From Blepharisma stoltei (taxonomy: Eukaryota; Ciliophora; Heterotrichea; Heterotrichida; Blepharismidae): DNA of 64,000 nt. Where the stretch lies: positions 969,001 through 1,033,000 of the forward strand of contig CAJZBQ010000004.1 in NCBI GenBank assembly GCA_914767885.1, read 5' to 3'. The notes under the pieces were generated by a model. That model made no database searches. It was given only the letters and a program-made list of their open reading frames with translations, and was not told the DNA's origin. The position numbers and the translations under genes were made by a program. How positions within the stretch are numbered: position 1 is the first letter of the stretch; each line of letters opens with the position of its first letter. Of this stretch, positions 1 to 9,552 are shown piece after piece.

Positions 1-539
1 TATCATTTCTAGTTGCATTTGTTCATATTCTTCATCTCTATATTGTTCCTGCATTATATTGGTTTGCAGTATCCTTAATAGCTGCCTTGGATTAATTCTC
101 CTCCTTCGTCTATTACGCTGTTTTAATTCTTCGTTTTCACTTTTGAGATTTTTTATAACTCGTTAGTATAAAGAAAAAATTATTTGAAATTTAGATAAAT
201 TTATAAATAAAAAATATTTGAATTTATCATCTCGTTGATAAGTTCTTTTTGCTTCCCGATTTGAACTCTGACTTGAGCTATATGCTAAATATATTTTACA
301 TTTCTTTGTTTTCTATCTAATTCCCTTATCTCTTCCAATAATATTTTAAAATCTTTATTTTCTGTCGAATCCATCGTCACTTCACTTGGCTTTTCGGTCT
401 CAATAGATCCCATTTGCGATTTTCAATCTGAAACTATTGACTGCGATTTCCTAACACGCTGCCTATTTTTTCCTACTTGTGCTGTAAACCGCGAATTAGA
501 CGATTTATTTCGAATTCGGAAATCCGGAGATTTCTCCAT
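1..539 (-). CDS. Coiled-coil protein, 3' part beyond window
   Basis: Unrecognised gene read from ATG at 539 toward the left edge, where it is still open. The start MEKSPDFRIRNK is followed by a TGA codon read as Trp, a 15-nt intron (285-299) and a 71-bp TA-bounded insert (156-226). With both removed, the frame stays open from 539 to 1. The C-terminal half is rich in Glu, Lys, Gln and Arg with heptad-like spacing (LEEIRELDRKQRN, then NLKSENEELKQRNRRRR), so a coiled coil is likely. No catalytic motif is visible. The upstream neighbour ETF-beta diverges from it with an 86-bp gap, so the two genes share a short intergenic region. The gene is probably real because the intron and insert both resolve cleanly; its function is unknown. 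Confidence 0.7.
156..226. other. Small TA-bounded IES, 71 bp
   Basis: AT-rich insert in the left-edge coiled-coil gene. It contains in-frame stops. Joining the TA at 225-226 to the TA at 154-155 restores an open frame (INEMIKNLKSENEEL). No terminal inverted repeat is seen. The length matches the 72-bp insert in the phosphodiesterase gene. Confidence 0.65.
285..299 (-). other. 15-nt intron
   Basis: GTAAAATATATTTAG on the minus strand; it carries an in-frame TAG and its removal keeps the frame. Same GTA...TAG pattern as the other introns here. Confidence 0.75.
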
Positions 540-625
540 GTTTATGACTTATTTTAAGATATAATACTGAAAATAAATAAACAAATTTAGCAGAATGTCA
601 AATTAAATGGAATTAAGTTATAAAT

Positions 626-1858
626 ATGCTCAAAGTTCTTGTGGGTGCTAAAAGAGTTATTGATGCCTATGCCAAAGTTCGTTTACTCCCTGATAACTCA
701 GGTGTTGATCTCAGTACAGTGAAGATGGCCATGAACCCTTTTTGTGAAATTGCTGTTGAAGAGGCAGTCAGATTGAAAGAATCAGGAAAAGCATCAGAGG
801 TTACTGTATTAACTATTGGTCCTAAACAAGCTTCTGATGTCCTAAGAGCTGCACTCGCAATGGGAGCAGATAAAGCTGTTCACGTTCACGTTGAAGAAAG
901 AATTGATAGAGATATTCTCCCATTAAGCATTGCACAAATTTTCAGAGCACTTATAGCAAGAGATAACTACAGTTTAGTCCTTCTTGGAAAACAGTCAATT
1001 GATTCAGATAGTAACCAAGTCGGACAGCTGTTAGCTGGGCTACTTAACTGGCCTCAGGCATATACATAAAAAATGGTGACGACAGACCACCCGACCTCTC
1101 GACCCTATTTCTTCAACATCAGCAGGCAACAGCCCAGTGTCGGAGATTTAGGTGGAAAAGGGCCGGTAATCCTTTATGTATAGTCGGGCTGGGTTTTCTT
1201 CGAGCCCGAGGAGCTAATTCTCGGACTTGGAGTTTTTCCTCCAGGACAACCATTGGAAAGGGCAAGGTCGGCCAATGTTTGAGGGCAATATGACCCTCAG
1301 ACCCTGAAGACGGTATTTGCCCAACGAGAAACTGGGAGTTTCGACCCAGGTGGCTGGCCCTTAGACTCTAGAAGCCGTGGAAGTCAAGACTGGTTGCGCG
1401 AATCCCTTGTTTGAGGCAACAAGGAGGGTGTCCGCCGAGGCTCTTTCAGGGGCGATGAGCGTCTAGGGGTACGAATCCCCGGCCCTGCAAGGCAAACGGC
1501 TTAATCTAATCTAATCTAACTGGCCTCAGCAACTTTTCTAAATAAATTAGAAATCAACCAAACAGTAAGGGCAACGCGTGAAATAGATGGTGGGTTACAG
1601 ACTATAGAGTTCCCTCCTCCTGCTGTTTTAACGTGTGATTTAAGACTAAATACCCCTAGATTTACAGCAATCCCTTCAATAATGAAAGCTAAGAAAAAAC
1701 CATTGGAAACATTAACCCCTGACAAGCTTGGTGTAGACTTAACTCCTGGCTACCAAACACTGTCTGTTGAGCCTCCAGACAAGAGAAAAGCAGGAATAAA
1801 GGTAGAAAGCGTTGATCAGCTCCTTGACAAGCTCCGCAATGAAGCCAAAGTAATATAA
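626..1858 (+). CDS. ETFB: Electron transfer flavoprotein beta subunit, cut by a retroposon
   Basis: The beta subunit of the mitochondrial ETF heterodimer carries electrons from acyl-CoA dehydrogenases to ETF-QO. The N-terminal half (626-1060) starts MLKVLVGAKRVIDAYAK and has the family segments AMGADKAVHV and LLGKQSIDSDSNQVGQLLAG. The C-terminal half (1532-1858) carries the signature DGGLQTIEFPPPAVLTCDLR followed by RFTAIPSIMKAKKKP. Between them lies a 471-bp retroposon. Removing 1061-1531 gives NWPQATFLNKLEINQ, as expected for the family, for a total of about 254 aa, which is normal. Joining the two TA dinucleotides of the target duplication instead leaves the product one base short and frameshifts it. 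So this allele is either inactive, excised at a non-TA site, or carries a one-base sequence error. Confidence 0.9.
1061..1531 (+). mobile_element. SINE-like retroposon A inside ETFB
   Basis: A GC-richer 471-bp insert flanked by a 13-bp direct repeat TAACTGGCCTCAG (1045-1057 and 1517-1529), a target-site duplication. If the next bases GCA/CA are counted, the repeat is 16 versus 15 bp, so one copy has lost a G. The 3' end is a (TAATC)n tail at about 1502-1518, typical of LINE/SINE priming. GGTACGAATCCCC near the 3' end resembles a Pol III B box. The central order (GGAAAGGGCAAGG, then AACTGGGAGTTTCGACCCAGG) parallels family D. No ORF was recognised. Confidence 0.8.
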
Positions 1859-2879
1859 AGGAGCTTAATTTCAAATAGAAGTAATAAAATGGTAGGAATA
1901 TTCCATATGTTTATTCTCAGCAATCTATTTGCTTTCTACATTTTTGTTAGAAGGTTAAAATGCTTTATTTTGGTTTCCCTGACCAAATTGTTTCTTTGAG
2001 CTAGTAAAAATTTGATTTTATATTAGTATCTTTGCAGAATCTAAAAATTAAATTCGAATATAACTTCAAAAAAAACTAAAAATGTCAAAAATATGTGAAA
2101 ACACTCAAGTTTGTATCACATAAAGGATAGAATGCTACTGAGTACACAATGAATGCAATTGCTATATTTTTAAATTTCAATTTTCTATTATAATTATTTT
2201 ATGATATTTTGGGCATAAAGATCAAATAAAGAGAAACAGCTTTTAAAACTGATTGACGAAATAGATGGCATTATTAGAGTGTATTTTATGAATCTACTGA
2301 CGGCGTGAATCATTTAGAAGGCTTTTATATTCCTTTGATATCATAGGAAATTGTAAATTTCAAATAAATTCGTGCTAATAAATAATTGAATAAAAATATT
2401 TAATATACACATTTCTAGAATTCTCTATAAATATTTTTTTATACCTCAAATTTAGTCAACTAGTATTCTTAAGAATTCTTCTCCAGAAGTGAGAGTCAAA
2501 AGAAATTAATTCTCTTATTGAGTCTTAATTTAAAAACAATTACCAAGTATAATTAATTCTGAGTAAAATCATGCAGAGATACTTTATATCTTATTCATAT
2601 CTTGTGTATTGTACCACTTATTAATAAAACCTCAGAGCTGGGATCAAAATTTTGATTTTTTCTTTTAGCCGACTATATATTTAATTGCAAATCACGATTT
2701 ATTAACAAAAAATGCAATATCATCTGGCTTAATTTATTAATGTAACGCATTATATCAATCAACGGGCTTGCAATCAATTAGCATTCCCTTAAATAGTTTC
2801 TAAAGATTCTTTGCTTAATTTAAAAAAAATCTGAGATTCTGTTCAGTAAATTCATTAAATGACTGCCATATTATAAAAA
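1859..2879. other. Intergenic, AT-rich, no gene seen
   Basis: About 1 kb of AT-rich sequence between ETFB and the next plus-strand gene. I found no coding frame under the TGA=Trp code, no RNA gene and no copy of the repeat families. Confidence 0.6.
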
Positions 2880-3392
2880 ATGTTTAAAGATTTTCAAGGT
2901 TATTCAACTCCTCAGGTTCGAGCTTATTCCACAATTGAAGAATTTATGAATCGGCAGCGTAGGGCATCATTGAATGCTTGCATTCCATTGAATGAATTTA
3001 TGAGTCCTCATAGTATGGATGAATCCCCACTTCTCCAGATAACAAATCATCTTGCTATAAGAAGATTCTCAATTGAATTTCTTCCAGACTCAAACGATAA
3101 CTTTCCGTCGCAACTTCATAAAAAGCTCTTTCCTGACCATTCTCCAAAGCAATATATTATTAATATAGTTCCAAGCGATATCATGGAAGAGGCTGGAAGA
3201 CTAGGATGGGACCCTTTATGAGGCGACGTCGTTAATAACGATTTTCCAACCTCTTCGAATGATCCTGAATACAATAGTTTGGTTAAAAACAACTTTGAAA
3301 ATAATAATGACATTCCCAAAGGTGCAGTTATTAGGACTAAATATAGAAAAAAGCTTCCTGGATCTTCTAATAATGAAGAATTCGCCAACTAA
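2880..3392 (+). CDS. Unknown 170-aa protein
   Basis: Starts MFKDFQGYSTPQVRAYS and ends KKLPGSSNNEEFAN followed by TAA. An in-frame TGA at 3219-3221 is read as Trp; a standard-code reading would stop at 113 aa, yet the frame continues for 57 more codons with the same Asn/Ser/Pro-rich composition. No signal peptide, membrane segment or known motif is seen; it looks like a soluble, partly disordered protein. It is plus-strand and convergent with the AP-4 mu gene, whose 3' end lies 250 bp away. Function is unknown. Confidence 0.65.
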
Positions 3393-3642
3393 TCGCTGTA
3401 AATAACTTTAATTTAACTTTATTTGTATATAGAAGTTTCCTATGTTTGGCACTGTAAGGCCGATAATTCTGATCGGAATTTATCGGTTGGTTGCACCAAA
3501 TCAATGCCTTGGTCGGACCAAAAAGCGATTCGGTCCGACGAACTTGGAAAGCTCCTGGGAAAATGTCTGCGCTTTTTCGGCGCTATATAGAGGAAACCTC
3601 TATAAATAAGCTTATATGGATTAAATGATTAAAAATATCTTC

Positions 3643-4935
3643 TTAAACCCTGCAAACATAAGAACTTGACTGTGTCACATATCTCACCCATCTGCATGGA
3701 GATGATACCTTTCCTTGATCAGCAATTCTCAGGTATTTAACTTGCAAATTCGATACATTGAACATTGGTATTTCAAAATTCATTGAAATTGGGCCGATTT
3801 CTTTAGAACCTGAAGGTGAAGCTAAGCTTACTTTTATTTTAACTGCATATTCCGCCCCACCTGGAAATTTCTTTATTGTCCACTCAGCAATTTTATCTTG
3901 GTCTCTATACTCAGACTGCTGCGCACTTAGCCCTTTTGGCATTTCAAATGCCACAGAAGATGAGCTTTTTGGTAAGTTCACTCTTACAGCTACATTAGAT
4001 CCATACTGGGTTTCAGGAAAGCATGATTTAACCTTCACCAGCAGCTCCAGCTTATACGGAGTCAGCACTTCCACAAATGGGAAAATCCTAAAAGGTGTCT
4101 GATAATCCCCTCTAATCCTATAATTCATGACTACAAATTCTCCATCAGGAGGATTTATAGTTAAAATTTTGAACTCATTAAACTCATTCGAATTGACACA
4201 TTCATGAAAGTTGCAGTCATCTAGGACAGTGCTTCCATAGTTTCCATTATTTCTTCCTATCACTAAATCATCATTTAAAGCCAGTCTCAGCTGTGGGTTG
4301 TTTTTTAAGTACGATTTCATTTGAATGCAGCCATCAATAGCTGAGTTTAGAATGTATCCATTTGAGTTGAATAATACTGAAACTTTTTCTAAAATGTCTA
4401 CGAAAATCTCATTTTTCTGCTTCTTTGAGCTGTTTGTGGGAATCGGTCTTTGGCGCTCTGTATAGGAGACTGTATTTGGAGTTAGAAATCCAGGGGTAAA
4501 TCTTGGAGTAGACTGTTCTACAGCGACAGCGTCATTTACAATAAAAGGTCTTACTTGTTCAGTAGATGTGCTTTGAGGGTACCCATAATCCATCATTTCA
4601 TCAATGATTTCATATACAAGAACAAAATTTTTCCTGATAGCTTCTTCTGTCAGAACTCCACAGAAGTCTTTTATCACTGTAACCAGCCTATAAAGCATCT
4701 CAAATACAAACGAGGGGGAAATATTGTGAAGAGAGGTAGCTACCAAATATAGTCCACTTCGCTTTATGTGCAAGAAATTTATTCCTTCAATATTGAATAC
4801 TGGAGGAGGATCTCCTTTCCAAAACCTGGCTCTCCTGAAAAAGATTTCATTTGTGCCTTTAATAAGGTCTCCTCGGAAGTCTCTTGTTATGATTGTATCG
4901 CCACGTGCAGAAAGAAGGAAAAGTTGAGATATCAT
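3643..4935 (-). CDS. AP4M1: AP-4 adaptor complex subunit mu
   Basis: Medium chain of an adaptor complex that selects Tyr-based cargo at the trans-Golgi network. The 430-aa frame is uninterrupted. The N-terminal longin-like domain (about residues 1-140) begins MISQLFLLSARGDTIITRDF and contains RKNFVLVYEIIDEMMDYGYPQ, the mu-chain signature. The C-terminal mu homology domain (about 180-430) contains KNEIFVDILEKVSVLFNSNG, DDCNFHECV, PPDGEFVVMNYR and ends RWVRYVTQSSSYVCRV. The ending RWVRYVT and the overall pattern fit AP-4 mu better than AP-1, AP-2 or AP-3 mu. Length is normal. It lies tail-to-head with the RNF32-like gene on the same strand, about 115 bp apart. No introns or inserts. Confidence 0.9.
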   Translation of the reverse strand: MISQLFLLSARGDTIITRDFRGDLIKGTNEIFFRRARFWKGDPPPVFNIEGINFLHIKRSGLYLVATSLHNISPSFVFEMLYRLVTVIKDFCGVLTEEAIRKNFVLVYEIIDEMMDYGYPQSTSTEQVRPFIVNDAVAVEQSTPRFTPGFLTPNTVSYTERQRPIPTNSSKKQKNEIFVDILEKVSVLFNSNGYILNSAIDGCIQMKSYLKNNPQLRLALNDDLVIGRNNGNYGSTVLDDCNFHECVNSNEFNEFKILTINPPDGEFVVMNYRIRGDYQTPFRIFPFVEVLTPYKLELLVKVKSCFPETQYGSNVAVRVNLPKSSSSVAFEMPKGLSAQQSEYRDQDKIAEWTIKKFPGGAEYAVKIKVSLASPSGSKEIGPISMNFEIPMFNVSNLQVKYLRIADQGKVSSPCRWVRYVTQSSSYVCRV

Positions 4936-5051
4936 TTTAATACTCTAAAATGTCTGCAAATCTTCATGATTATAATAAAACCTTGATTTAATGTTCAAGA
5001 ACTTTAAAAAATACTTATGGGTTATATAGAAATTCATTTTACAAGGATAAT

Positions 5052-6113
5052 TTAATGAAATGTTGTTCTTGAGTATTGTTGTCTACACACTGGACAATGA
5101 TGTTCTTTATGTATATCAAAATATTCAAAACCTTCTATACATTTTGAATGAAATACATGAGAACAAGACAGCACGCATTTTTCTCTTCTGTCATGAAAAG
5201 ATTGCAAGCAGATGGCGCACTCTTTATCATTTCTAATTAATGCTTGATGCTTAATATGCTCCCATTCTTCCGAATTTTCTCTATTTTGCTGTGCTTGAGA
5301 ACCAGTTCTTGCTTGCTGCCGCTGAAAAGCTTGAAAAACTTGTCGAGAAGCCTCCTGCTGCTCATCAAGCTGCCTGAATAAGAATTCAATAGACCTTTCT
5401 CTCCTATCCATGTCCTCTGTCAATTTGTCAGTCAATCCATGCAACTGCTGTCCAAAATATTTTCTCCTAACTAAAGGATGCTGAGGAGGGTTCAATCTGA
5501 GATGTTCCATATAAGCTTTTCGCGCTCTGTAGCCTCTATAATAAGCTTGTATCTTTATAGCGCACTGTTCCCTATAAAACTCTTCAGTTTTATGATAATT
5601 CTTCTTTTCATAAGAATTTCTTCTGCAGATGGGGCATACTTTGATTTTTGCGTATTTTTCGAAACTTTGTAAGCATTGCTTATGAAAAACGTGAGTACAG
5701 CTTAAAATGACACTAGAAGCCCTCCCAAACACTTCTTGGCAAATTGGACAGCATCCTTTGTGTTCTCCTCTTGACTGTGCTTTTTGCTCCACCCTAAGTC
5801 ATTGATCTTCATTTAGAGGTGCCGCTGGTTTTTCAATTAACCCCAGTCTCTGTGCAAGTGTCAGTTTATTTTGAAAATTTTGGGCTCTTTGCCTTATTTC
5901 TTCTATATCGCTATCATGAGGCTTGCTTTTCAAATGATTTTTCCTATCATTTACGATTTTTCTTCCAAATGATGCAAGAGGATTTGATTTCGGCTTCACA
6001 GTTGAGGGTTGAAGTTCAACATTATTAAATCCCAGAGATCTTAATAAATGGTCTTGCAGAGCTGCTGCATTTATTGCACTAGAAGAAGGCTCTTTATATT
6101 TACTTGGTCGCAT
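5052..6113 (-). CDS. RNF32: RNF32-like double RING / IQ protein
   Basis: A 353-aa protein with the RNF32 order: N-terminal helix (KLTLAQRLGLIEKP), RING-H2 number 1 (CPICQEVF...CTHVFHKQCL...CPICRR), IQ motif (AIKIQAYYRGYRARKAY), coiled middle, and RING-H2 number 2 (CAICLQSF...CSHVFHSKCI...CPVCRQQY). A TGA near 5795 joins the two halves as LNEDQWLRVEQKAQ; human RNF32 has Trp in the equivalent helix before RING 1. This is one of the clearest proofs of TGA=Trp here. The family is thought to act in ubiquitin ligation and the IQ motif implies calmodulin or EF-hand light-chain binding; in mammals it is testis-linked. Length is close to the human protein. No insert is present. Confidence 0.9.
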
Positions 6114-6146
6114 ATTTGTTAATCATAAAAATACAATTTAAACTAA

Positions 6147-7103
6147 TTATAAAGATGGTTCTTTGCTTATAACTGAGCTGAATCGCAATCGTGATTGAGC
6201 AAGACTTTCATATAAATCCCTTGGCGAACTCTCAAAGCTCTCCAAAAGGTTATCCTGCATAATATTTACACGTTTATCTATAGGTGTCGGCTTCATGCTG
6301 TTCCAAAAAACATAGAGACATGCTGTGATAGGTAAATAATGAGAAATCACCCTTGTCATGGCAAATAAAAAAATATTTAAGCTTTGGTTTCCATCAAAAT
6401 ATTCATTGCAATTAGGCTTTGTATTTATAAAGTAATAAATATTGTTGAAAAAACTAGCTGTGCTTGAAGTAAAGATGATCATTAGTAAATACCTAATTAG
6501 ATTTCACCATAATTGTTTCTCTTTGTCTAGATTTGTAATAAAAATCGTTGAAGTGCTAACAATTCTGAGCTGCTTTCTTGTTCTGATCCCAATCATAAGA
6601 AAAACAGAAGTTAAGACAAAGCTGTTGGATCTCATATAAAGCCAAAGCCCTGTTCTGCAGCTGTATATGTCTTTATCATTAAACTGTTCAATTACGAAAT
6701 AAAGAGCGCAGCCTGATAAATATAAAAAATTGAACCCAAGCAAGCAGGATCCAAGTCTATCAATTCGACTTAAATGCCCGACAAGCGAGTATACTTGGAA
6801 AGAAAAGTAGTAACAGATGCTAGTGTAGAAAACGAACTGCATATATTCCATAAGCATGTACAGGATATTATAATCATCTCCCACTATTAAATAATGAGTT
6901 GTCATCACTAGGCACTGGGCAGAAGTGACACAAAGAACTAATAGATGACGCTTAATTGTTTTTTCGGTGTGTCGAATATAATAAACAATTTGGAAAATCT
7001 AAATTAAGGGTACTGTAAAAGTGAAAATAGAGAATGAAACTGCTGCAAATAAATATAAACATACACACCAGCTCACTCCGAATTGACTCCAGCAAGTCTC
7101 CAT
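6147..7103 (-). CDS. Multi-pass membrane protein
   Basis: Starts METCWSQFGVSWCVCLYLFA at 7103. One 15-nt intron (6999-7013) and one TGA=Trp codon (near 6504) join the parts into a protein of about 313 aa. At least six hydrophobic segments are visible, for example LYLFAAVSFSIFTFT, LLVLCVTSAQCLVM, FVFYTSICYYFSFQVYSLV and GSCLLGFNFLYLSGCALYFV, followed by a hydrophilic tail ending SSVISKEPSL. Layout resembles a seven-helix protein of the TOM1/THH1 or GPCR-like type, but I see no diagnostic motif and make no family call. Acts in a membrane; function is unknown. Confidence 0.75.
6999..7013 (-). other. 15-nt intron
   Basis: GTACCCTTAATTTAG on the minus strand, between codons for FTFT and IFQI of the membrane protein. 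It contains an in-frame TAG. Confidence 0.85.
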
Positions 7104-7400
7104 TATTATAATCTACATCATCAAATATTTTGATAAATGGAAAGTGATCAAATTACTTTGCTCATTTTTTAGCTTATTCGGTTATGAAACCATCAAAATA
7201 TGCCATTAAAATTAGATTTTCATTAAATCTTTGAAGGCCCTGAAACTGTAAAACATTTTTGATAAAATCGTGAATATGATAAAATGAGAAATTTAAGAAA
7301 AATTGTAAAATTTTTTTAAAGTTAACTCTATCTATGAAATTGTTTTTATTAAAATTTATTTATTATGTAGATACCTGTTGATTTAATTAATATTATGCTA

Positions 7401-7794
7401 AACCCCCCCCCCCCCTCCGTGAGCGAACAAAACCATTAGAAAAATCGCCATTTTTTTGACCAAAAAAACCCACCCTCCGTGAGTGAACAAAAATTTTTTT
7501 TAATAGAAAAAATTTTAATGGAAAAAAATTTTGATATATAAGTGATAATTAGTATAATGAAATCTAGAGCTAATTCTGTTTAATTTTAAACAAATTGCGT
7601 TTTAAAACATAAATTTTGCAAATTAAATTAATATTTGCTTCCCAATTTTTGCAAATTAGGATTTTTTTTTAAATTTCGAAAAAAAATATTTTTTTATAAA
7701 ATTTATATATAAATTTTTTTTAAAAAAAAAAATTAACCCCCCTCCGTGAGCGAACAAAATTTTTTTGTTCGCTCACGGAGGGGGGGGGGGAGTA
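7401..7794 (-). mobile_element. MITE-type IES, copy 1, intact, intergenic
   Basis: A 394-bp element flanked by TAA. Left end: poly-C, then CTCCGTGAGCGAACAAAA, spacer CCATTAGAAAAATCGCC, and a second copy of the motif after about 50 bp. Right end: the same motif followed by its reverse complement, a hairpin with a T-rich loop. The AT-rich core is near-identical to copy 12 (44695-45081), which suggests recent movement. Confidence 0.85.
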
Positions 7795-8019
7795 AAAAAA
7801 AAAAATTATGAGTAAGAGTTAAGAATTAATTATATATTTGAATTAGATCTCTAATTTTATCTCATTAATAATAAATTTATTTAATTTTTAACTTAGCTTG
7901 GTTTTTTTATTGAACGAAAAAGAATAATTTGCACACCTCAAAATTAGGAAATCCATAAATTTGAATTATTCGATTTTATTTATATCTGTTTTACTTATCC
8001 CATTTTATTTTTTAAAGAA

Positions 8020-8265
8020 TGATATGTTTTCTCGCTAGCCAAGGAGGTTAATTTTTTTTAAAAATCCTATATAAAACTTCTATATTTCAATATATTTGGA
8101 ATGAAAAATTCTAAAATAATTTAAAATTATATAATCATTAATTATATGCCATATTATTATTACAAAAATTTTGTATTGCTAATCCTTTTGGTCTCTAGCC
8201 AAAGGAGGCTAATTTTTTCAAAACAATAATTTTCTAATTTTTTTGCTTGCTGGGAATTAGATATC
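8020..8265. mobile_element. Degenerate MITE-like remnant
   Basis: Two blocks, CTAGCCAAGGAGGTTAATTTTTT (about 8035) and CTCTAGCCAAAGGAGGCTAATTTTTT (about 8197), resemble the inner end of copy 15 (51055-51080). Ends cannot be fixed. Confidence 0.35.
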
Positions 8266-8300
8266 TACTGAATTTATAAATCTCAACCTTCTTTGCAAGA

Positions 8301-8684
8301 TTACATATGTGGAAAAGTGTCTAATAACAAATTGGTAGCAATTGCTCTCTTGTTAATAAAAGTTACTGAACCTCGATGTTGCCTCGAAGTATAGTTAATT
8401 CTTGGACTGGGCAAAATGTCGATTCCGTGGTTAGCCTTGATGCACCTCGGTGTTCTTAGATCTCCATGATCAAAACTGAAGGAAATGTCGGCTAAACTTT
8501 GAGTTTCTGCTCGTTTCCTCAAGCGAGGGGATAAATAATCGCTTTTGTTCACATTTGACGAAGGAATTCGTAGTTTTGGTATATGCTTGGGAGACTCACA
8601 GAAAGATAACTGTGGGACTGGTTGGGTATCTTGGAGGTTTAACCTTGTCATTGGTTTCCGCCTAGGATTAATTGTTTGTTCCAT
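8301..8684 (-). CDS. Unknown basic 127-aa protein
   Basis: Starts MEQTINPRRKPMTRLNLQDT and ends NLLLDTFPHM before TAA. Basic, Ser/Pro-rich, with short segments such as KLRIPSSN, SPRLRKRAETQS and RTPRCIKANHG that look like phosphorylation-prone disordered sequence. No membrane segment or domain was recognised, and there is no TGA codon or insert. It resembles in style the other small Arg/Ser-rich proteins in the window, without a demonstrable alignment. Probably real because it is a clean frame with a good start in AT-rich surroundings. Confidence 0.55.
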   Translation of the reverse strand: MEQTINPRRKPMTRLNLQDTQPVPQLSFCESPKHIPKLRIPSSNVNKSDYLSPRLRKRAETQSLADISFSFDHGDLRTPRCIKANHGIDILPSPRINYTSRQHRGSVTFINKRAIATNLLLDTFPHM

Positions 8685-8937
8685 TTTATTGTTCTGCTAG
8701 TAGAGAATTTAAGAGATGAAAACTGAGTATGATTTATTAGGTGGAAACGGGAGAATATAAAGAGATTGAAAAAATGAAATAAAGATAAGAAAACAGAAAT
8801 TGAGGTATTATATAAGGATTCTGGTAAAAATAGAGAAGTGTGCAAATTTGGATACGGTAAATGGATTATCTCCAGTAAGAAATTATATATTGATTGAATA
8901 AATGTATAAAAATCATTTGATTGCTAATCATAGATAA

Positions 8938-9442
8938 ACAATAAAAGGGAAACGTCACCAACGAGTCCTCTTCCGGACCTTTTTTCGAGTTTGGGATCTT
9001 ATTCGGCTTGAAGCCAACAGAGCAGAAAACGGAGTCTACGAGTGCTGGGTATTTTTGTTCCGGTTGGGTTTTGCCTCCCTCATCCGGCAATGAACAATTT
9101 TTGTCTTTCCGATGGACATTTGGGAAAAAAGATTTTTTTATCCCTAGAGACCACTAGTTGAGACAATAAAGACTTAGTTAATGCTGATACTAGAAAGAGA
9201 GTTTATTTCCTAGCTAGAACTCTAGCCACTCAAGCAACAGCCGTCAAGTCAAAACCTGCATACTCCAGGTTTCAAAACAACATTAAGAGCCAGACTGGAA
9301 GCAGGAGGAGAGCTATCTCTTGTGGAAATGCTGAAATGCCAAGGGAGGTTCACTAGCAGCTGGACCAGTCTTCTACGAAGATTCATCTCGGATGAGAGAT
9401 AAAAGGAGAAGACCCCTAATTATAATTAATTATAATATTAAA
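8938..9442 (+). mobile_element. Retroposon G with exact 16-bp target duplication
   Basis: A 505-bp GC-richer block bounded by an exact 16-bp direct repeat TGCTAATCATAGATAA (8922-8937 and 9443-9458). The 3' end is an AT tail (TAATTATAAT repeats). Inside, 9180-9400 reads as a protein-like frame (RVYFLARTLATQATAVKSKP, then in another frame EAGGELSLVEMLKCQGRF), perhaps the eroded 3' end of a LINE ORF. Intergenic, between an unknown gene and the 9553 gene. Confidence 0.75.
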
Positions 9443-9552
9443 TGCTAATCATAGATAATCACTGAAAAATTAAATATAAACTCAAAGTAAAAATAACCAA
9501 TATTAGATAATTCTATGCCTTTCAAAATTACAAGAGTTAATGCCATATAAAT

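Noticed and set aside
3420-3600. A palindromic element near GGTCGGACCAAAAAGCG
   Set aside because: Short inverted repeats (CGATAATTCTGATCGG; GTCGGACC...GGTCCGAC) are visible, but there are no clear ends, no second copy and no frame effect.
7401-7794. CRISPR array from the repeated CTCCGTGAGCGAACAAAA motif
   Set aside because: Only four motif copies per element, unequal spacing, inverted orientations, and the genome is eukaryotic. They are MITE ends.
8866-9090. A 74-aa minus-strand ORF
   Set aside because: It lies mostly inside retroposon G and crosses its target duplication.
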